DNA of 64,000 bases, from NCBI RefSeq assembly GCF_021130785.1, contig NC_060214.1:44995001-45059000 (forward strand), given 5' to 3'. This stretch comes from Homalodisca vitripennis (Eukaryota > Arthropoda > Insecta > Hemiptera > Cicadellidae). Below the pieces are notes generated by a model, which worked only from the letters and a program-made list of their open reading frames with translations, was not told the DNA's origin and did not search any database. Shown here piece by piece: positions 8,146 through 18,720 of the stretch. How positions within the stretch are numbered: the stretch's first letter is position 1; each line of letters begins with the position of its first letter. Both the position numbers and the translations under genes were made by a program.

Positions 8146-8164
8146 TTTTTTTCTATGTAAATGG
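8146..8164 (+). promoter_or_regulatory. TTTTTTTCTATGTAAATGG start motif of the small 8161 gene
   Basis: T-run, CTATGTAA and ATGG at the start codon 8161-8163, matching the motif at 973-989 and, on the other strand, at 2559-2577. Confidence 0.5.
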
Positions 8165-8540
8165 CACTGTTACAAGAGTTGAATAAGGTTGGTGATTTAA
8201 AGTTCAAAGAATACAAGAGATTAATAGAATTAGAAGAAAATAAGAAATACAAAATTGTGAATTTGGAGAAAATGAAAGATAAATTCGGGTTTACAATAAT
8301 TGCCGAGTTGGAAGATTGTAAAAGTACACTTGCCAAACAGATTTTTTGACTGTTTTGGATGAAAAAAAGATTAAAGAATTGAACAAAAATGAAAAATAAC
8401 ACTTGGTTTGTTACTGGAAAGAAGACTATTAAAGATAAAGACTGTGTTACAAATTAACTTCGTGGAATAAAGATTTCGAAGATTTCTGGATTTTTTCATT
8501 AAAACAGCTTAAGAAATTAGAAGCCTACAATGAACAGTAA
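8161..8540 (+). pseudogene. Small virus-like element protein, possible OB-fold DNA-binding protein, frameshifted
   Basis: Codons 1-62 are open: a charged start, then YKIVNLEKMKDKFG followed by FTIIAELEDCKSTLAK. The pattern (beta strand, turn with KFG, beta strand, acidic turn) resembles small single-domain proteins in insect DNA elements that look like OB folds; single-stranded DNA binding is an inference. The frame breaks in the T-run at 8342-8347. Shifted frames continue with LDEKKIKELNK and DFWIFSLKQLKKLEAYNEQ and end at TAA 8538-8540. It is the last recognisable gene of the element, transcribed away from the repeat cluster. Confidence 0.5.
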
Positions 8541-8669
8541 AACAGCTATAAGATTCGGTTATTTTACATTCGTGAGTTACAGATTCGTTTATTGTCCTTT
8601 AAAACAGTATTTTACATTGATTTTTCTGTCTGTCCCAAAAGTGCGCTAGAACCCTCATATTCATATCTA

Positions 8670-8671
<2 letters not shown>
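8541..8671. other. Probable right flank of the virus-like element
   Basis: AAAACAGCTATAAGATTCGGTT and a second imperfect GATTCGTTTATT copy with TTTTACATTGA recall the ACAGC repeats at 7620-7882, so element DNA probably reaches at least 8,625. No terminal inverted repeat or target-site duplication can be assigned because the left end is outside the window. Confidence 0.35.

Positions 8672-8709
<38 letters not shown>
8672..8709. repeat. (TA)n microsatellite
   Basis: Nineteen uninterrupted TA dinucleotides immediately beyond the presumed right flank of the virus-like element. Confidence 0.95.
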
Positions 8710-8713
<4 letters not shown>

Positions 8714-10639
8714 ACAAATATCAATAAATCCAATCTAGTGAGGAAAGAATCAACTAAATGTAATAAAATAAAATGTTACGGAGAATATTTATATCAGTGT
8801 AAATTATGATTTGAAGAATACACGGCTATTTTCAGATAAACACTATATTCAGTGAATCATGAAACTCTCTTTATTAACCTAGAAACTATCAGTATCAGAA
8901 GAATTCTGTTGTGTTCATCCAGTAGTTTCTAAATCAGCGGGAAACTTAAGTAAATATATTAAATAACAATATTTCTCTAAGTAAAGTTCAATCCGGAATT
9001 TGCCAAGGGTCAATTATATACGGATGTTGTTATATTGTTTTACTTTCATTTATTTATTTTGACTTACTTTTCATTGCAAATTATACTTTAAATTTTGAAA
9101 TATAACAACATTTATTCTCTACGTAATCCCAATTAACTTGGTAAAAGATTTAATTAAGATCACTTAAGAATGTTAAAATTTTTGTTATCCCAAAAAATTT
9201 AAGTTTATACAAACCAAACAAAATTCGTTAAGTTTTAGTTTCCTTAGCTTATAAATACCGGTTCCTCCTACTAAATACAGGGTGGCTTTTACTTTATTAG
9301 CGTGTGATTCAACTTTTACAAAGAGTAAAATAATATAAATATATAAAATTTATCTTAATTTTTGAACTTTATATTAATAAATAGCATATAAAATGATCAC
9401 TTTTAAGGGAATTCCTTCAGTAATCATTCGCAAGTTTCCTTTATTTCCATTTCATAAACTTCGTATTACATTGCAGTATTTGTTGAGGCTGAAGCTGAAA
9501 ATGAGTGAGGATTAAATGCGAAAAACACAATAGTGTATTGTTCTTATTAATTTGAATATATGCAAAGTGAAAAGTTTCTTTCCTTATTTTAGACATTGGA
9601 ATATTACATCTATCCAGAATCTTTTCGTGTTCAAAGTTTTAAAAGTATTCCTTATGAGAAATGGAAACTTTGAGTAATGATATTTTTATTGAAATATTTT
9701 TAATAATTACAAGATATATAATTGAGAAAAAGTTTATACTAACTCATTTAAATTAAAAAGAAATATATAAAACCTTATAACTTCTGGCAGTTGGGACTAA
9801 GCATTAAACATAAATAATAATAGGCCTATCTAAAATTATTTATTATCACAATAATTGATCAAATACTCATGGGATGTATTAATGTTTTAAGTGTAATGCT
9901 TCTATTTTTGTTTATAATTTTTTTCTAAATAGGCAACAATATTTGCAATCGTAACTAATTCCAAGATGTTTAAGTATTAATTTTGTAGTAAGTTTTTTTT
10001 ATCAATAAAATAAAATAAGTACAGTACTTTTTCCTATTTATTTTGTGAATAAGGTATTAAAAACAATAAATTTATAACCCCCTTTACAAAAAAGAATAGA
10101 AAAGAACTATAAAGAGCAATCCCGGTTTACACAACACTAATTTCATTCATTCATCTAATCGCACCTCAGGTAAACCGAAATGACAGACTTTATAGTACAA
10201 CATAGTGCCTGCAATTGTTTAAGTACTTTGCACTTAGCTAACCTTAACAAATTATTATCTCCTCTGTTTGTATAAATTATTATCCAAACAGTGGAGATAT
10301 AAACTCTAACCTTTGTTAAATCTCGTTAAATTGTCATTCAATTTAAGGAATCAGAGGGCATAAATAATGCCAAGACTTGTAACAGACCTCAGAGTAAAGC
10401 AGGATTTAACATCTTTTTAGTGGCTAATTTACTCATTCGTGCACTGCACTTCAGGTTACTAATAGGCTTAGTTTATTTAGCAACTCACGTTAAATTACTT
10501 ACAGGCTCCCATTGCTATGAGTGAAATCTAACATTTTCTGTGACAAATAACGGCAAGTACATGCCTTCGTGTTCGATGTTAAGTTTAGAATATTATTTAG
10601 TCAGATAAGAGAAACACACCAATGTTAAACTTATGCCGT
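8710..10639. other. AT-rich non-coding DNA
   Basis: No frame with recognisable protein similarity. At 9279 there is ATACAGGGTGGCTTTTACTT, which looks like the end of a mariner-type element but has no visible partner. Otherwise nothing. Confidence 0.6.
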
Positions 10640-11485
10640 AACAATAATGAAGTACTAAAATAATATTAATCTATAACTCCAGACGTGAACCGATGTTTCT
10701 AACTAAGAACAATGTTTACAGAAACAACTTAGCCTTCCTAATCCTGTTACACTAAGAAACGTACCGAGCTAAGGACGTCTTCTTATCGTATTGTACGTGT
10801 AATTGTTCATTACATAACGTAGCTTCTCACGTAATTGTACTTATCATATTTTTTTTATTAAGGTAGGTTTATCGCAGGAATTTAAATGATGACTTATTTA
10901 CATTATTAACAACTATCCTTATTATTAAAAACTAACTCAGGTAAATATGAAAACAGTTTTACAGATTTATGATATTACAAATGTACTGTAATAATAATAT
11001 CCTGATCTTTGAACATTCTTTCTAGCAAACATTTATCAATATCACCGATATTGGCAAGACAAGAAGTTAAATAACAAAAAACTAAAATGAAGCTAACTTT
11101 GGAGTTCATTCTAGATTCAATATGAGTTAGTGCCTCGAGAGATGAACGATCCTGAAAATTAGTCTCTTAACATTTCTTTATAACAAATTTATATATTAAA
11201 CGTAAGTTTAAGATATTCTTTACAAGTTCATAAATTATTGCATGTTACTTACGAAGTACATTATTTTATCACTTGAGACCAGAAGATGAGAAACTACCTC
11301 ATTGTACTTCTTGCTATAAGAGGAAGAAGATTATGTTACGCTCCAGCGTGTTCTAGTAAATGGGGGCTGGGGGACTGTGGGAGACAGATGGTGGAGATTA
11401 TCTTTACGTTACCGAAACATGAGGATGTCTAGGTAGCAAAGATTAATCTCTAATGGTAAAAATCCCTAGTAAAACCAGGCAGAAG
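10640..11485 (+). repeat. Dispersed repeat, copy A
   Basis: Diagnostic stretches shared with copies B (14,935-15,785, inverted) and C (17,480-18,720): AATAATGAAGTACTAAAATAAT, ATACGATAAGAAGACGT on the opposite strand, ATATTTACCTGAGTTAG on the opposite strand, TTCAATATGAGTTAGTGCCTC, CGAGAGATGAACGATCC, and ATTAATCTCTAATGGTA near the end. A and B look closest, very roughly three quarters identical by eye. No protein is visible. Weak similarity to copy C may begin as early as 10,430. Confidence 0.7.
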
Positions 11486-14400
11486 TAAACACATTTTTTA
11501 TTCTCAAATACTTTCAATCATGAACACGTACGTAGTGTACAATAAAAATGGCATTTTAATAATTCTTATTTAAAATCTTTTTCCATATATTGTAACTAAA
11601 GAATTTTAAAACTATCTACTAACTTCTAAGGGATTAAAGAAGGCAACATAAATAACAGTAAATGCATCCAAAATAGATAAACATATACATAGGCTTCGTA
11701 GATAAATTTTAAGTCCAATCGTAACCAGTGTTTATATAACTATATTAGACCGTTTGTTGAAAGAATAACATAACACCCTATTTAAGATATATATATATAG
11801 TCATACATATAAATTTTATCTTTAAATAATATTAAAAGAGTTTATCTAATTTAAATGAGCGTGAAAGTATTTTTGACGGTAAATTTACATATAGGACAAT
11901 CCATGAAAATAAACGGATAATAATACTTAAAATATTGTATTTATATACGATCAATAAAAACATTGAAATATTAAAATACTAAAGTTGGAGATATGATAAA
12001 AATCTTTTAATTCATTTTGAAACAAATACTAAAAAAATTTCAGTTAAAAGAAATCTAGAGAAAACAACCTTTGTTTCTGCATCCAAATTTTGTATCATTA
12101 GTTTCTCTGATTCTCAGACAGGATTATTCCAATGACAGGACTGTTAAGGCCGAAGTAATCCAAAGCTTAGAGAGATAACACCTACGCGTAAACGAACTAT
12201 CGTATAGAGTTGAAATTTTGAATGGAGCATTTGTATATATGTAAAATCTAGTAGGAAAACATTGATTTCTCAACGCTCCTTGGATTTTAGCTGAAAGTTA
12301 GCATATTCATATTGGTCTTATTAGTAACAGCGGTCAAAAAAACGGAAAAAACTCGAAATAAATACATTTCAAAACTATAAATTGAACACAAAACTTGTGG
12401 ATTTTAACATGCTACTTAGAAACACAAGCTATATACAATAATATGAAACATATTCGTATCCATAGACTTTGACATGCAACCTCATCGAAGTCCGTTATGT
12501 AACATGTAATATGGCGTACCCCTTACTAGTTGGTGCGGTATTTTAACGTTATAAATTATTGTGTTTATTCTCGAAAAAGGTATATTGACAAAGCTTTATA
12601 TTAAATAAAAGATTTTCAAAAATTAGATTAAAACAGTAACATACTTTAACGACATTGCAACGATTAATTTTAATTGCTTCAGTAAAACATGATTTTTGCG
12701 TGTATTTTTTTTCAATTTTACTTTAAACGTTTTGTATTTATATTCTGATCATAAAAATTAATAAATAAAAAATAAGAAATTAAAACAATGAAACTTAATA
12801 GGTAGCATTAAAGTTATCATACACAGCTTCAAAGATAAGAGAACAGTTAATGTTACTATCTAAATTTAAAACTATGAAAACAGGGGTTTATGCTTCCTCG
12901 TATATGTAGACGATTTTATAGCTAGACAAAGCATCCTCTAATTACGTGTTCGTGGTAGAACACTTAAAAGCAGAAGAGTTTAAGTGTTTGAGCAAAGTGT
13001 GTTGGTTATAGAGATATTGGATTACGGTTTAAAGGAGAACAACAGAGAGACCACAATGATTTGTACAAAAATAGATCGTGTTTTCACTATACTGGAAATC
13101 AAAGTGTTTTAAAGTGAAGGAAGACTTTGGAAATACTTAAAATGGTTGAAAGTTTACTTTGTAAGTTAAAAAGGGTCACAATACTATTCTTACATTAAAG
13201 AAAACTCATCATACTTAACAAATATTGATAACATTTAATTTTTAGTACAATAATTTGTTTGGTCGTATGTTGTTTACTTAATGCTAAATAAATATGTATT
13301 ATAGAATAGAATATATTTTTTGTACCTAAGGGACGTACTTGGAAGATAAAAGAGGATATGGAACATTTGGTATCGATAAATGTGAAAATAAATAATAATA
13401 ATAAAGGTAATGAATAATATACTTGTTATAATTCAAAATGGTCTTTTTATGAACCTTCCGACCTCAAAATCGATACCATTTTCCCTTGATCTACACGATA
13501 CCTATTATGTAGCAAGTATCAAGTCTTTAAAAAACCACACTAACAATAGTTATCATGCAGACTATAGATAGCCGAACGGACTGCTCATAGAACGTTTGAC
13601 CCCAACACCAATAGGGCACTTCCTTGGACCAAAAAGAAACCATATGCCAAGTTCAAGTCTCTTCGAACTTTCTGACAAGAGTTATTGCGCACGCGACCAG
13701 ATGCCACGATTTAAAAAGGGTTCTGTTCAGTAATTTAAAATACACTTTATCTCTAATATAATTAACGTTGCTACAATACCCAATCTATGCGATGCTCGTA
13801 TAGCTAATTCACTATGTGCGAGAGATCCGGGCTAATGCCCCATATTTCGCGTAGCAATATTTAATAAAATTCTATCATGGTAATATTCGAATGCTTTTTC
13901 ACAAGTTCAAATAATGAGGGCCAGATGTCTCGAAGCGTAGATGTCAAACAAAAAATATTCTTGAAGCGCTTACTGAGTTTGCCTTACCGCATCAAAGCAT
14001 TACAAAGAATATTTATTACAAAGACAATACATGATACGGTCTTAGAAGGATACTTTGGTCAAAAGCGTCACCTTCATTTTGTTCCATATTCTTCTGAACT
14101 GTTTTATTTACAGAGTCATTGTTAATTTGTCCTTTGAAACAGATGAAGTACGTAATAAAGGTATGAAAAACCTACTTTGTTAAAACGATTGCCTACCAAC
14201 CTTCAACCCTTAAATTTTGCCCCCTTAAGGCGTGAAATGACAATTCCCAACTTCCATTGTAATCAATATACTAAGTTTGCAATACATATATTTGCTGTAA
14301 GTCAAACAATTATGGAGATACTGTGCTGACAAACCTACGCAGTTATAAAGAAAGACTCACAATAACAAACTAAAACTTATTGGACGAACTATGGCTTCGT

Positions 14401-14934
14401 TCCAGTAAAATACCGTAAAATATAATAGAATATGATCCCGTCTTCTGTTGTTTTCCGCAAACTAAAATTCGAGATGTACTTCTAATATCACTAATTTAAC
14501 GCATACCGCAATATATGGAATGTAATAAATATATAAGTAATAATATAAAAGATACTGTTGTGAAAATTATTGTCGAATAGAAACAAAAACCGTCACACGA
14601 TGTTAAAAAAACCAATTTATGAACAAAATAAACATATATTTGTATATGAAAGCAACACAATACATCTAGGAATGTACTGAAGCTGTGAATATAGAAAGGA
14701 AAAATGTACAAAGACTCCAACTGTGACAGTCAGCGCTCTTTAGTATTTTATCACTGGTCCCTTGAGGTTTATGGGATGAATGGATCGTTCAGATATGCCA
14801 GACATCGCTGTCCTACATTTACCATTAGTAACTCCTTTTTGTTTGTTTCTAGTTCAGTGATTCAGCTGGATATGCTTGTATTCATACAAATTGTTTCCAG
14901 TCCAAACGTGGTTTGGTGCCTGTTCGATATGTAA
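11486..14934. other. Spacer between inverted copies A and B, non-coding
   Basis: AT-rich without recognisable protein similarity. At 12,959-12,988 AACACTTAAA and TTTAAGTGTT form a 10-bp inverted repeat with a 10-nt loop. A locally GC-richer stretch at 13,560-13,870 contains TAGCCGAACGG, which resembles a tRNA-type A box, and GATCCGGGCTAATGCC near 13,826, which weakly resembles a B box, so a decayed tRNA-derived SINE is possible but unproven. Confidence 0.5.
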
Positions 14935-15785
14935 ATTTTACTATGGATTAGAGATTAATATTCATGTTAAAGTTTATTAGCTAACATGAGACATAATCGT
15001 CTCACTTGGTTTATCCTGCCCCCTTTTACTAGAAAAGGCTGAAACTTATTCTTCCTCTGTCTTCTTGCTCTTTTAGTATAAAGTACAATGATGTGGCTTC
15101 TCGTATTCTGGGCTTAAGTAAATTATATATGTATTAAGTAATATAATGAACATGTAATAATAATTTATAAACTTGCAAAGAAAATTGTAACCTTACGTTT
15201 AATATTTAAATTTATCATGAAGAAATTTAATTAACTAGTTTTAGATCGTTTATCTCTCGAGGCACTAACTCATATTAAATATAGAATGTACAGCTAAGTT
15301 AACTACATTTTAATTTCTTCTATTAAACTTTTTGACGTGCCAATATCATTTAAAAGATATTTAATAATGATTGCTAGAAAGAGCGTTTACAGATGAGGAT
15401 ATTATTATTACTGTACATTTTTACTGTCATAAAAGTGTAAAATACTTTTTATATTTACCTGAGTTAGGTTTCAAAGTGAGGGTTAGTTATCAATAAGGCA
15501 AATGCCATTAATTGTCACTGAGAAACAGAATAAATGTTTATAGAATTTATTACAAATAATAATTGAAATTTCTGGGGTAAGTCTAACCATACATAATTAC
15601 AAAAACCTGATAAGTACAATTACACGTATAATACGATAAGAAGACGTTCTCAACTCGGTTCGTTCCTTGGTGATTAGCAAGGCTGAAGTTTTTTCTTTAA
15701 ACATTGTTTAGCAACACCAAGTCTACGTTTGGAGTTATAGATTAACTATTATTTTAGTACTTCATTATTAACATAATCACTACAT
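14935..15785 (-). repeat. Dispersed repeat, copy B (inverted relative to A and C)
   Basis: The reverse complement of copy A: TCTCTCGAGGCACTAACTCA at about 15,254, ATATTTACCTGAGTTAGG at about 15,450, ATACGATAAGAAGACGT at about 15,631 and TTTTAGTACTTCATTATTAA at about 15,751. Together with A it frames about 3.45 kb as a large imperfect inverted repeat. Confidence 0.7.
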
Positions 15786-16019
15786 TTAGAAGACATAAAC
15801 CAATACTTAAAACTTTTATTTTAATGAGGCCTTTCGATAGCAAGGCTATGTTCGTTAGACACAATGGCAGTAAATTTTCAAAGAACAATTAAATGGATTT
15901 TAAATTTCAATTAAAACGATGGTTCTCTCTAAATAAACAATCAACACCTGATACTATTACTCAGTAAAATGATAATACAATTCTTTTTACAAGTAAACAC
16001 AAAAAAAATACTGTAAACC

Positions 16020-16560
16020 GAATACGAGTAGTACAAGTATTTTCTTCGTCACATACAGTTAAATAAATATTAAAACTGCGAATTAAAAATAGTTAATAAA
16101 TTAGGAGTTACATTTCTTATTTAAAACACAAGGCGAATGATCAATTAAATTAGTTAAAGGGACAAGTGCCTTTCGAGCCCAATTTGGATTTTCCAAGCAA
16201 GATTTGTGATGGATAACTCCATAACCATTTGAGAGATCAAATGTAAAGCAGAGTAAATCAGAGCGAGATGATTGTGAATTTCCCAGGAGGGTAACAACCA
16301 AGATTAGGTCCCCAGTATTGGTTACATCAACAGGATAAACTAGCCAGATGATCCCAAGGGATGATATACAATGCTGGGTTGATGGTAGACCGATTTATTC
16401 AGCGTGTAGCTGTGGATCAACTGTACTGTAGTTGCAGTTTTCAAGCGAGAAATAAACAGTTGATCCAAAATTTGTATCGGATTACTGGTTTTACAGCTGA
16501 TTTGTTGTGTAAAGGCAAGAACTAAATATACTATAACGCTTTAATCTTTACAGCTCCATT
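16020..16560. repeat. 540-bp repeat, copy 1 (partner at 22,880)
   Basis: Shared stretches with 22,880-23,435: TTCGTCACATA, CTTATTTAAAACA, ATAACCATTTGAGRGATC, AATTTCCCAGGAGGGTAACA, CAGCGTGTAGCTG, GAGAAATAAACAG and TACAGCTGATTTG. On the minus strand both copies keep a similar open stretch around 16,300-16,200 (VVTLLGN, SNGY), which could be a decayed coding part of an unknown transposon. Nothing identifies its class. Confidence 0.75.
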
Positions 16561-17039
16561 TTAATTCCTATGTAACGAGAATATGGCTTTAACACCAATT
16601 TCGATATCTATAAACTCAACAAAATGTACATTTACATTTATGTCTTTAACTTTATTTGTCAATAAAAATGATAATAATTGTATATTTTTTCGAAATTGTA
16701 GAATATCATGATAATAGACTTGAACTAAAAAGTTTTTAGGACCCAATTATGTCATTGATTATCACAACACCCTGTTTAATAAGAAAATATTTCTCCTTAT
16801 AAGATTTTTTTTGATATTGCTATCGTACATATTTTAACGCCTGTAGTCTTCATTACCGAAATATGGCGCTTTATAAGTGACATCTCAGTTATTTTGATAA
16901 TGTAACAATATTCTGTTTTTTATAAATATAAAAATAAAAATCTACGGTAAAAAAGCAGCTAATAAAATCACTAACAATAAATCAGTTGTGAGATATAACA
17001 ATATTATTAAGCCTAGAAGACGTTGTAAAGTACTGTTAG
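16561..17039. other. AT-rich non-coding DNA
   Basis: Nothing recognisable between the repeat copy and the GC-rich island that follows. Confidence 0.5.
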
Positions 17040-17185
17040 ATCATTACTATAATGCCTGCCGTATGGGCGGAGTGAGTGCTAACCCATTTGAGCGCCTGCA
17101 GACACCGGACGCAACCCGTTATTCCAGGCTCGTTTTTGCGGGCAGAGCGCGTTCCATCACATTAGGTATAATTCGTTAGTCTCGC
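17040..17185. other. Short GC- and CpG-rich island
   Basis: About 145 bp with many CpG dinucleotides (GGGCGGAGTGAG, GAGCGCCTGCAG, ACACCGGACGCAACCCG, TTGCGGGCAGAGCGCG) in DNA that is otherwise strongly AT-rich. A 63-codon plus-strand frame (16,988-17,179) crosses it but has no recognisable similarity. It may be a promoter remnant or part of a transposon; I cannot tell. Confidence 0.6.
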
Positions 17186-17479
17186 CTTTGAATATTTTCC
17201 CCATTCTCAAGTATAGTTCCACACAAATTACTATACAGTAAATAATTATAAAAATTACAACCTTCCTCAATTGGATTCCACTCTTTGTTGGATTTGCTGG
17301 ATAATACTAAATATAACCTAATATAGATGTTTAGTTATTTTGCCTAATATAATCTTAACCAAATTTGACCCAAACAGCCATGAAGCCAAATCTTTCATAA
17401 ATAGCTTCTTAGAGTTAATGTAAGATTGTATTATAGGCCTTTGAATAACAAAGCTATATAAAATGATCATCATTATCTA
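17186..17479. other. AT-rich non-coding DNA
   Basis: Nothing recognisable here. Confidence 0.4.
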
Positions 17480-18720
17480 GTTTACTCATTTATGCATTGC
17501 TGTTCATTTTAACAGATTATTTTGCATGTCACATTAATTAACTTAAAATCCTCCAAGTCAATGAAATCCTAAGTTCATTGTTGTAAGTAAGGGGAAGTAC
17601 AATTCTTTTACTCGGTATGTCTTGTTAATTTTAAGGAGATAGACAAAGGAAAATCTTTAATGTAAACTCATTTCAGTAACAATAAAGAGGTACTTAAATA
17701 ATATTTACCATATAAATCCAACTCCATAGGTAGGAAATACGTTAAAACCTGGAACAATGTTTGCTGAAACAGCTTGAATCTTGTTTACTGAAATAATCCT
17801 ATTCCACAATGCAACATACCGAGTTGAAGACATCTTCTGATGAAGTATTTTCGTGTATTTCTTATAGTAATGTAAGATTAATTGTATTTACCATATTTTA
17901 TTTCGATAGTTTAACGCAGCTTAAATATAAATTTAAATAATTATTTCGATTAAGGATATAAAATATAAATTGAATACATTTTATGAATCCTTAAATTATT
18001 TCTCCTATTTCAACCTAATTAATAATGATTGAAAATAATTATTATTTATTACGTAAACATTGGAATACATACGTATTACTCAATATACCAAACATGATAA
18101 TCGTCCAAACTAGATGAATAGCAGTTATATTTTACCATGGAATATAACTCATTTTACTATATCAAGCATTACATCGTCTCTTAGAGTAAAATGTGTTTCA
18201 CCAGAAACTAATCACAATTCCCCGATATTAGCACGTCAAGATGGTTTAATCCTGTTACACAGCAGAAACTGTAACTAACTTTGGTGTACAAACTAGGTTC
18301 AATATCAGTTAGTGCCTCTACTTGAGAGATAAATAAGCATGAAAATCGACAGGTCTCTTGATATATTTTCATGACTGTTAAACTAAAGCTCAGGAGTTTT
18401 TGATCAGCAGTTAATCGCTTAGGAAATTTATGAACACGTACATATTTTTATCACTTCACACAGAAAAGATGAAAAAATCATTACACCATCCTAAACGATC
18501 TTCGCGGTATTTCGGAATAACCGTACAATCAGGGTCGGTAAGGTTGGGGATAGGAGCAGCCTATTGCCGCCTTTTATTGAATTTCTACGAGGATGGACAG
18601 TAGTCATGTCACCCTTGAAGAAAAGAAGTTTAGATCTATTGTGAAAGCTGATAGCGGCACCAGGGGAGAGACATTTTCTTAAGTTTAGTCTTTAATGATA
18701 AAAATCCTGAGCAGTAAACT
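17480..18720 (+). repeat. Dispersed repeat, copy C
   Basis: Shares with copy A, in order: TTTACTCATTTATGCATTGC, GTAACAATAAAGAGGTACT, AACAATGTTTGCTGAAACAG, CATACCGAGTTGAAGACATCTTCT, TTCAATATCAGTTAGTGCCTC, and TCTTTAATGATAAAAATCCTGA. It is more diverged and longer than A and B. A GC-richer part at 18,495-18,680 has no counterpart that I can follow in B. Confidence 0.6.

Noticed and set aside
8142..8402. 86-codon minus-strand frame rich in Phe, Ile and Ser
   Set aside because: It is the antisense shadow of the small plus-strand gene at 8161, which has a start motif and a recognisable pattern.
9275..9295. ATACAGGGTGGCTTTTACTT as a mariner terminal repeat
   Set aside because: No second end, no transposase nearby, and the word is short.
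13555..13870. tRNA-derived SINE suggested by A-box-like and B-box-like words
   Set aside because: The two words are about 260 bp apart, too far for one Pol III promoter; kept only as a remark.
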